Of a stretch of DNA of 64,000 nt, positions 58,248 through 64,000 are shown one piece after another. Position 1 is the first letter of the stretch. Each line of letters begins with the position of its first letter. The notes under the pieces are model-generated. The model saw only the letters and a program-made list of their open reading frames with translations, did not search any database and was not told the DNA's origin. The position numbers were made by a program, and so were the translations under genes. This DNA comes from Marinobacter sp. 2_MG-2023 (GTDB lineage: Bacteria > Pseudomonadota > Gammaproteobacteria > Pseudomonadales > Oleiphilaceae): the NCBI RefSeq assembly GCF_030546935.1, contig NZ_JAUOPH010000003.1, positions 558,001-622,000 on the forward strand. The letters run 5' to 3'.

Positions 58248-60884
58248 ATGATCGCAAAGCAAACAACATTAAAAACATTTTCAAGGCTGGCGCTGGCGGG
58301 CAGCCTTCTACTCGCAGTGCCCCTACTGACGGGTTGTAACAACAACACAGACTCGTCAGAAGCTATGTCACACGTTACCCGCGCAGAAACATACGCGGAC
58401 CAGGGGCAGTTCCGCTCGGCCCTGCTTGAAGTCAAAAATGCCATCCAGAAAGACCCGAACGACGTGAAACACATCGTTCGCCTGGCTGATCTCTATCTAC
58501 AGGTAGGCGCCGCGAAAGAAGCCGCCGAACTCCTCGCCCCCTGGATAGATGAAAAACCTGAAGCCGTGGCCCTCACTCTCGCTCGCGCCTATGTGGAACA
58601 GGGTAAACATCTTTCCGCAGTAGAAACCCTGGCGCTTCAAACACCCAGTTCCCCGGAAGACCAACTGGAAGCTTCTCTGATCCGGGCTGAGGCTTTGCGT
58701 AAATCCGGAGAACTCGCCGAAGCACTGGCGCTATATGACAACCTCGTCGCCAGTAACTCAGCCGACACAGAGGCGGTAACCGGTCTTCTTCAAACCCAAC
58801 TCAACCTCGGCAATACACAACAGGCGGTAGAGACCGCAGACGGATGGCTAGCAGGAAATGAACAGGCGCCAGAAGTTCTATACTGGAAAGGCGTAGCTCA
58901 ATATCAACAGAACCAACTGGAACAGGCAGCTGCTACTCTGACAGATGCCGTAGGGGTACTCCCCACATCCGACTTTTTCCTACCCATTCGCCGAAATGTG
59001 CTTGCCACGCTCTCCCGGGTGCTGACTGAGCAAGGCAAGATTACCGAAGCCCAGATCTATAACCGGATATTGGCTGAAAATGTTAACACCGGTGCACGGG
59101 AACAAGGTGAAGCCGTTATCGCAGCCCTTAAAGAGGGCAACTTTGAAGAGGCGAAAACGATCCTGCGGGATAGCCTCAAGCTGGACCCTGAAAACGAACA
59201 GGCAGCCATGCTGCTTGGAGCTATTTCTGCAGGCACCGGCGAACTTGAGGAAGGCGCTCAGCTGCTTAAGGAAAACCTGGACCCGGAAACAACACCTACC
59301 CAGTTCATCAGGGCCGCCACAATGGCTCAGATTGATACCGGAGACCGGGAAGCTGCCCTGAAAACACTGGATCGCGCCATAGAAGCCCGACCCAACGATA
59401 ACGAACTTTTAGCCATGCATGGCATTCTGGCACTCAGCCTCCCAGGCCACGAGAACGACGGTATTGCCAGCCTCAGCAAAGCCATTAGCAATGAGCCAGA
59501 GCGCGTGCGCCTGCGGCTCGCGCTGGCAAGGCACTACCTCCAGAACAACCAGGCCGAGCAGGCACTAGGCCAGTTGCGAATGGCCTTTACCACCAACCCT
59601 GCAGACTGGGCCACCACCAGCACCTATATGAATGTGCTGATCCAGCAAGGTGAAAAGCAGGAAGCCGGAGAAATCCGCGACTCCTTAATTAACGGTTACG
59701 GCGATCAGCCCAGAGCCGTTTTACTGGCAAGCCTCGCGGACGCCAAGCTGGGCAACCCCGAACAAGCCGCAGCACGACTAGAAAAACTGGTTAAGGATAG
59801 CCCCCAATTACAGGCGCCCAAAGTTGCACTCGCGAGCCTTTATGCACAATCCGGCAAACGCGAACGTGCAGTCAACCTGTTGGTGGACGCCGCTGCCATA
59901 ACTCCGGATGTTATCCGTCCCCTTCAGCAGGCAGGCCAAATCTATACGCTGGATCATACGATAGGTGAGGCCAAGACCTGGCTCAGTGGTGTTGCCAAAG
60001 ACCACCCGGAACTGAAACAGAACACGGATACGCTGATCGCGCTGATTGATATCAACCAAGGCCAACTGACAGAGGCAAGAGCAACTCTGTCACCATTGAA
60101 GGAGTCAGACTCCCCAACAGTAAAACGCGCTTATGCCCAATTGCTCGTTGCTGAAGCACGGGCCGCCGCTAAGAATAAGGAATGGACTGAAGCAAGGGCT
60201 AAAGCTGCCGAAGCCATTGCTCTTGAGCCAGAGAACCTCAGGTTTGCACTATTACCCGTGGGAATTGCAGAGGTAGAAGGCAAAACAGAAGAGGCCATCT
60301 CAGCACTGGAAGCGGTTGAGAAAACCTTCGGCGAAGTGACTGCAACCAGACTTTCCCGTGCCAAGTTGCTTCAGCAACAGCAGGGCTCAGAAGCTGCTTA
60401 TGAATACCTTTCTGAAAGCTGGCAAGCCACTAAAGACGTCCAGCTGATGCCCGCCCTACTTGGGCTGGCACAAACCGAAGCCCCTGACGCCGTCGACAGC
60501 CTCACAGAAAGCTGGCTTAACGAAACCCCGCAAAGCCTTGCAGCGCACATGGCGAGAGCTGAGTGGCTGATGTCCAATAACCAGGAAACTGCAGCAGCGA
60601 ACCACTATGAGCAAATTCTTGCACAACAGCCAAACAACGTGGCTACGCTGAACAATATGGCCTGGGTGCTGCGCGAGAAAAACTCCGACCGCGCACTGAA
60701 CCTCGCACGGCAGGCAAGTGAGCTGGCACCCAACAGCCCTGCTGTTCTGGATACATATGGGTGGGTGCTCCACCTGAACGGCATGCACGCAGAAGCCAAA
60801 ACCGCTATAGAAAAGGCGCTTTCCCTTGCGCCGGGGAATGCGGAGATATCGGCACACCTTGATACCGTGAAGAAGTCGTTGTAA
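58248..60884 (+). CDS. prsT: PEP-CTERM system TPR lipoprotein PrsT
   Basis: 878-residue lipoprotein. The leader ends in the lipobox PLLTGC (Cys30). The mature chain is almost entirely TPR units (AETYADQGQFRSALLEVKNAI, KAIEARPND-type repeats, and a final TLNNMAWVLREKNSDRALNLARQA unit). PrsT is the conserved TPR component of PrsK/PrsR/exosortase loci; its job is not established but is probably outer-membrane or periplasmic scaffolding of secretion. It is preceded by prsR with a 51-nt gap and followed by a very strong terminator. Confidence 0.9.
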   Translation: MIAKQTTLKTFSRLALAGSLLLAVPLLTGCNNNTDSSEAMSHVTRAETYADQGQFRSALLEVKNAIQKDPNDVKHIVRLADLYLQVGAAKEAAELLAPWIDEKPEAVALTLARAYVEQGKHLSAVETLALQTPSSPEDQLEASLIRAEALRKSGELAEALALYDNLVASNSADTEAVTGLLQTQLNLGNTQQAVETADGWLAGNEQAPEVLYWKGVAQYQQNQLEQAAATLTDAVGVLPTSDFFLPIRRNVLATLSRVLTEQGKITEAQIYNRILAENVNTGAREQGEAVIAALKEGNFEEAKTILRDSLKLDPENEQAAMLLGAISAGTGELEEGAQLLKENLDPETTPTQFIRAATMAQIDTGDREAALKTLDRAIEARPNDNELLAMHGILALSLPGHENDGIASLSKAISNEPERVRLRLALARHYLQNNQAEQALGQLRMAFTTNPADWATTSTYMNVLIQQGEKQEAGEIRDSLINGYGDQPRAVLLASLADAKLGNPEQAAARLEKLVKDSPQLQAPKVALASLYAQSGKRERAVNLLVDAAAITPDVIRPLQQAGQIYTLDHTIGEAKTWLSGVAKDHPELKQNTDTLIALIDINQGQLTEARATLSPLKESDSPTVKRAYAQLLVAEARAAAKNKEWTEARAKAAEAIALEPENLRFALLPVGIAEVEGKTEEAISALEAVEKTFGEVTATRLSRAKLLQQQQGSEAAYEYLSESWQATKDVQLMPALLGLAQTEAPDAVDSLTESWLNETPQSLAAHMARAEWLMSNNQETAAANHYEQILAQQPNNVATLNNMAWVLREKNSDRALNLARQASELAPNSPAVLDTYGWVLHLNGMHAEAKTAIEKALSLAPGNAEISAHLDTVKKSL

Positions 60885-60918
60885 CAAACTTTATCTACAA
60901 CATTCAAGAACACAAAAA

Positions 60919-60960
60919 ACAAAGGTCTGAAATGTAAACATTTCAGACCTTTGTTTATTT
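60919..60960 (+). terminator. Rho-independent terminator of prs operon
   Basis: Perfect 16-bp stem (60919-60934 with 60939-60954) with loop TAAA, followed by TTATTTT on the plus strand and an A-run on the other side, so it could act bidirectionally. It separates the prsK-prsR-prsT unit from the PEP-CTERM substrate gene, which therefore needs its own promoter. Confidence 0.9.
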
Positions 60961-61032
60961 TAGTGTCGATCCTCTTTACAGTACCGCTAAATACCTACCA
61001 GAATAACTTTATAAATCAACATCTTGTTGTAT

Positions 61033-61048
61033 TGGCATGATTATAGCT
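61033..61048 (+). promoter_or_regulatory. Sigma-54 (-24/-12) promoter
   Basis: TGGCATG-ATTA-TAGCT matches the consensus TGGCACG-N4-TTGCW. The invariant GG (61034-61035) and GC (61046-61047) are ten bases apart, the strict -24/-12 spacing. The predicted start of transcription is about 61059, giving a leader of roughly 127 nt that contains the GEMM-I riboswitch. PrsR, a sigma-54 activator encoded just upstream, is the natural regulator. Confidence 0.8.
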
Positions 61049-61075
61049 TAACTGTAAAGTAGGTTAGAAACCATT

Positions 61076-61164
61076 CTGACTGAACGCCAAACCATTCGCG
61101 AGGATGGGACGGAAAGCCAAGGATCTCAAACAAAAAGAGACAGCCTGGCTGCGAAGGAACGTCA
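61076..61164 (+). ncRNA. GEMM-I (cyclic di-GMP-I class) riboswitch
   Basis: The leader of the PEP-CTERM gene carries the GEMM-I pattern in order: CCAAACC (61087-61093); stem CCATTC/GGATGG capped by a GCGA GNRA tetraloop (61092-61107); GGGACGGAAAGCC (61106-61118); a variable stem TCTC/GAGA (61124-61127 with 61137-61140); then AGCCTGGCTGC (61142-61152), matching the conserved 3' core. GCC (61116-61118) pairs with GGC (61147-61149), and TGAC/GTCA (61077-61080 with 61161-61164) can close P1. The ribosome site GGAG (61174-61177) begins ten bases after the element, favouring translational control. Two bases differ from consensus (C at 61087 for G, G at 61112 for C), so ligand identity should not be assumed. 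Confidence 0.82.
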
Positions 61165-61185
61165 ACAAAGATTGGAGAAATCGAT

Positions 61186-61947
61186 ATGGAATTTAAACGC
61201 TTGGTCCTCGCGGCAGGTCTGATTGCTTTTGCAGGCTCTGCTAGCGCACTCACACAGATCAATGGCAACAGCCTTCAAAATGGCCTTAACAGTGCTTCTC
61301 AGGGCGGAACGTTCAACCAAGACGTCACTACTGACCAGTACTCGCCATCAGATGTGTGGACACTGGACGCAGTCAGCGCAGGCAACGCCCTCATGATGTT
61401 CGAAGTCGCAGGATTTGCCACTTCAAATACACTGGGTATTTACGATCTGTATTCCGGCGCAACGCTTGAGCTTTTCTCAGGCAGCGCTGCAACCGGCGAT
61501 ACTGCTCGCCTCCAACAGATTGGTAGCACGTTCAAAGCCACTTACTTCGATGAAATCGGTGACTATGCGGGGCAGAACAGCTCTACATTTAACAGCTCGA
61601 ACTTTGGCTTCTATTTAACAACTCCGCAAAATAACACCTTCTACTCTCAATCTGCGCTAAACGGCGATTCAGACAACAACGGTGTCAATGATAACCACAT
61701 GGTTACCTATCGTGGAGATGGCTCCCTGAACATGGATCCGAATGGCGACGGTAATTTTAAGTCATTCACTTCCAACAATTTTATTCTTGCGTGGGAAGAT
61801 CTCGTGCTGAGTGGTTCTGATCGGGACTATTCAGATATGGTCGTTATGGTTGAGTCCTTCCTTCCGGTACCTGAGCCCGGCACCCTGGCCCTTCTCGGCC
61901 TCGGCCTTGCAGGTCTTGGTGCAGCTCGCCGTCGTCAGAAAGCCTGA
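61186..61947 (+). CDS. PEP-CTERM sorted DUF4114 protein
   Basis: 253-residue exosortase substrate. The signal peptide is 1-21 (ASA-LT). The mature domain is Asn/Ser/Asp-rich with a DUF4114-type end (LAWEDL...SDRDYSDMVV). The C-terminal sorting signal begins with the motif VPEPG at 228-232, followed by a membrane helix LALLGLGLAGLG and a basic tail RRR. The exosortase is expected to cut near PEP and transfer the protein to the cell surface or exopolysaccharide matrix. It is controlled by the sigma-54 promoter and riboswitch in its leader, and its start has GGAG eight bases upstream. A strong terminator follows, so it is a single-gene transcript. Confidence 0.93.
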   Translation: MEFKRLVLAAGLIAFAGSASALTQINGNSLQNGLNSASQGGTFNQDVTTDQYSPSDVWTLDAVSAGNALMMFEVAGFATSNTLGIYDLYSGATLELFSGSAATGDTARLQQIGSTFKATYFDEIGDYAGQNSSTFNSSNFGFYLTTPQNNTFYSQSALNGDSDNNGVNDNHMVTYRGDGSLNMDPNGDGNFKSFTSNNFILAWEDLVLSGSDRDYSDMVVMVESFLPVPEPGTLALLGLGLAGLGAARRRQKA

Positions 61948-61967
61948 TTTCGGTTGATTAATAAGAA

Positions 61968-61991
61968 AGCCAGCTTCGGCTGGCTTTTTTT
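61968..61991 (+). terminator. Rho-independent terminator
   Basis: Stem AGCCAGC/GCTGGCT with a TTCG tetraloop (61968-61985), followed by a run of T to 61991. It ends the PEP-CTERM gene transcript. Confidence 0.93.
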
Positions 61992-62066
61992 GTTCTGAAT
62001 TTGAGTTTTATGTAAACGAAATACACAGTATCCTGTCGGTTGATAAGCAGTCTGGACGGACAAACA

Positions 62067-63488
62067 ATGTTAAGGAAAACGTTAGACAATTTACCTCTCT
62101 CCAGGCCTTATCTATTCGTTACAGCGATTGCGGTCCTTATTTTCTATCCCACCTGGACCAGACTCGCAGAAGCCTGGCTTGAGTTTGAACAGGTTTTGGC
62201 ACACGGCCTTGCAACAGCCATTATCTTTCTTGGCCTTTTGCTGATCCATCCGCCCGGGCAAATCGACCGCCAAGCACCGCTCAAACCCTACCATCTTGCC
62301 GGCGCAGTTTTGTTAATTATGACAACGCTGGTTTGGGGGTTACTGGAACTGGTTCGCATAGACACCCTGGCCTATCTGTTGTTACCTGCGGGCCTGATCG
62401 CAACTGCCTGGGCACTGCTAGGGCTCCCCAGAACATTGAAGTTTCTTCCCTACATCCTCCTTCTCTCACTTTCACTGCCAATCTGGGCAGATGTGGTGCC
62501 GGCCCTCGTGGATCTTGCAAGCATTGTCGTCGGAACCTGGGTTGGCTGGTTCGGAATGACAGCCCTTATTGAAGGTAACAGCATCACCCTGCCCTACGGT
62601 CGCCTTCTCATTGCCGACGGCTGCTCGGGGATACGCTATTTTGCGATTGCCATCCTGCTGGCCATGATGACATCAATACTTAACGACTACCGCTGGCGCG
62701 GCTGGCTGATCACTTTGTTGAGCGCCGCCTTAATTGGCCTGGTCGCAAACTGGGTTCGCATAACCATCCTGGTCGTCGTTGCTTACGAAACCGACATGCA
62801 AAGCGAGATAATTGCGGACCATGAAACCATGGGCTGGATGGTGTTTGGGGCTTTCATCCTTCCGGCACTGTACTTTTCACCGGTTCGCAGGCGCGCAGCA
62901 AAGCAAAGCGCTCTTGTCAGCGGCGACACCGTGTACAGGAAAGGCATTATTGCGATTGTAGCCGCTGTTGTTCTTGGCCCGATTGCACTCGTAATCGCTC
63001 AAAACACAGCAAGCCAAAAACCAGCATGGACAATCAACCTTCCAAACTTCGAGCAAGTCCAACCTGAGAAAATGCCCTTACCGATGGCTCTTCCAAGAGA
63101 TCTTGATGAGCAAGCCTGGTATTCCGCCAACACCTGGATTTCATTTGCACAGAGCCACAAAAAGAATGTTGATGAAAAACTCGTACCCTATCTTCCGCGG
63201 CTGTTTGATAATTCCATTTGGCATGTTGAAGAACAACTGGAACCCGGTCTCCGGGTGTATCGCAACATCCTCACCAGGAATAAGGTACTGGTAGCTCAAT
63301 GGTATAAGGTGGGCTCACGCACAAGCTTGAGCTATCGCAACGCCAAGCTATTGCAGATACCTGCGGCATTTGCAGGTGAAGCACGATTTGCATTGATCAC
63401 CATTCAGACATTCTGCGGCCCCCGGGATTGCGCAGAGGTGCTGCCTCGAATGCGCACAACAGTAACTTCGGTTGAGAACCAGTTTTAA
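62067..63488 (+). CDS. Exosortase with EpsI-type C-terminal domain
   Basis: 473-residue polytopic membrane protein. The N-terminal exosortase domain (about eight helices, residues 10-275) contains the expected catalytic triad: Cys186 in ADGCSGIRY, Arg231 in NWVRI and His252 in ADHETMGW. After a further helix (about 295-315), the C-terminal ~170 residues form an EpsI-like periplasmic domain (FCGPRDCAEVLP near the end), which is a separate protein in some systems and fused in others. It cleaves PEP-CTERM proteins during sorting. The ATG at 62067 is preferred, with GGA nine bases upstream, over a TTG at 62040. The subfamily (XrtA or other) cannot be fixed by eye; flanking prsKRT favours an XrtA-like type. 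Confidence 0.9.
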   Translation: MLRKTLDNLPLSRPYLFVTAIAVLIFYPTWTRLAEAWLEFEQVLAHGLATAIIFLGLLLIHPPGQIDRQAPLKPYHLAGAVLLIMTTLVWGLLELVRIDTLAYLLLPAGLIATAWALLGLPRTLKFLPYILLLSLSLPIWADVVPALVDLASIVVGTWVGWFGMTALIEGNSITLPYGRLLIADGCSGIRYFAIAILLAMMTSILNDYRWRGWLITLLSAALIGLVANWVRITILVVVAYETDMQSEIIADHETMGWMVFGAFILPALYFSPVRRRAAKQSALVSGDTVYRKGIIAIVAAVVLGPIALVIAQNTASQKPAWTINLPNFEQVQPEKMPLPMALPRDLDEQAWYSANTWISFAQSHKKNVDEKLVPYLPRLFDNSIWHVEEQLEPGLRVYRNILTRNKVLVAQWYKVGSRTSLSYRNAKLLQIPAAFAGEARFALITIQTFCGPRDCAEVLPRMRTTVTSVENQF

Positions 63489-63743
63489 TGAAACCTTCAC
63501 ATCAGGTTAAAAAACAACCAATTTAACATTATTTAACAAAATTACACTTAGCCAAATTCTTCTGATTTCGCTCCAACTGATTGTTTGCACGCCCATTCTT
63601 TTAGGCAAGGTGCTTTCACGCCCTTAACTATACGACATATTTTGTCAACCCTTTCTCGATTAAAATCGTCGCCTCTAATGAAAACTACGACACAGAATTT
63701 GATTACGTGTTCGTAAAGTCACCAATACAACTTGGAAGCGCCA
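63489..63743. other. 255-nt AT-rich intergenic region
   Basis: No gene, clear terminator or GEMM element seen. It contains a short palindrome CGATT-AA-AATCG near 63657-63668. The AT richness suggests a promoter for the following oxidase gene, but I could not place -24/-12 or -35/-10 boxes with confidence. Confidence 0.5.
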
Positions 63744-64000
63744 GTGAACCGCACCTCAACCGAGTCTGCAATTGCCGAATGGGTCACTATTCTTGGTGAG
63801 CCCGCAGTCATTACGGCTCGTGCAGCAGACTTTGGTATTTCGACAATCGGAACAAAGCGCTCTATTCCGGCTGTGCTCCGACCAGAAAACCAGGAACAAG
63901 TTGCAGCGGTTCTTCAGGTAGCGCAAAAGTGGCAAGTCGCAGTTTACCCCGTAAGTACAGGCAATAACTGGGGCTATGGAAGTGCAAACCCGGTCGAAAA
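63744..64000 (+). CDS. FAD-binding oxidoreductase, 5' part only
   Basis: The first 85 codons of a flavoprotein running off the window. The segment RPENQEQVAAVLQVAQKW followed by VYPVSTGNNWGYGSANPV matches the FAD-binding (PCMH-type) domain start of vanillyl-alcohol oxidase/4-cresol dehydrogenase relatives. The start is GTG with GGAAG five to six bases upstream. Its position directly after the exosortase suggests it belongs to the same locus; the substrate is unknown. Confidence 0.82.
   Translation, partial: MNRTSTESAIAEWVTILGEPAVITARAADFGISTIGTKRSIPAVLRPENQEQVAAVLQVAQKWQVAVYPVSTGNNWGYGSANPVE

Noticed and set aside
63489..63743. Second GEMM riboswitch or sigma-54 promoter before the FAD oxidase gene
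   Set aside because: Short GC-containing stems exist, but the conserved GEMM core and a GG-N10-GC element are missing.

Overview
The window looks like chromosomal DNA of a marine gammaproteobacterium, most like Marinobacter. The evidence is Pseudomonas/Marinobacter-type gene order (prmB-aroC, holB-pilZ, dnaX-ybaB-recR with the SRP RNA gene upstream of dnaX), DUF4892 and DUF6160-like proteins, a 4Fe-4S type CysH, and a PrsK/PrsR/PrsT exosortase locus. The genus is inferred from gene content; no database search was possible. I see no rRNA, tRNA, CRISPR array, insertion sequence or prophage.

Layout. Positions 1-9727 (minus strand): aroC (cut by the window edge), prmB, a patatin esterase, a DUF4892 protein, an alpha/beta hydrolase, pilZ, holB, then a tgpA transglutaminase and a DUF58 protein, the last three overlapping by start and stop codons. 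9969-12345: three secreted proteins, one resembling the FilA/DUF6160 family. 12533-16528: pabB, thrH, cysH, cysB. 16783-19485: a giant MalT/LuxR-type regulator. 19727-24432: dinG with gspB and gspA. 24533-34250: a lipid-themed run (patatin with DUF3336, mlaA, a FabH-like synthase, hrpA, fadD, a MaoC hydratase).

34268-40916 is a tight six-gene operon of envelope proteins: a secreted protein, three TPR proteins (at least two lipoproteins), a small protein with a 9-bp tandem repeat, and a TonB-like protein with an AgmX/PglI-type C-terminus. No ExbB/ExbD partner is present. 41269-50629 carries two VWA proteins, a MoxR ATPase, a small membrane protein, ycgN, ycgL, rnd, recR, ybaB and dnaX, with the SRP RNA gene at 50779-50888. 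50986-54470 holds a 2OG-Fe(II) oxygenase, a hexose-6-phosphate mutarotase-like protein, an acyltransferase and an SDR-like protein.

54558-64000 is the most interesting part: a PEP-CTERM/exosortase locus. It encodes the histidine kinase PrsK, the sigma-54 activator PrsR, the TPR lipoprotein PrsT, a DUF4114 protein with a textbook PEP-CTERM tail, an exosortase carrying an EpsI-type C-terminal domain, and the start of an FAD-dependent oxidase. In front of the PEP-CTERM gene I see a sigma-54 promoter (GG at 61034-61035, GC at 61046-61047) followed by a GEMM-I (cyclic di-GMP-I class) riboswitch at about 61076-61164. The riboswitch ends just before the ribosome binding site. Two of its bases, at or near the ligand pocket, depart from the consensus together. 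This suggests that substrate expression is gated at transcription by PrsK/PrsR and after initiation by a cyclic dinucleotide.
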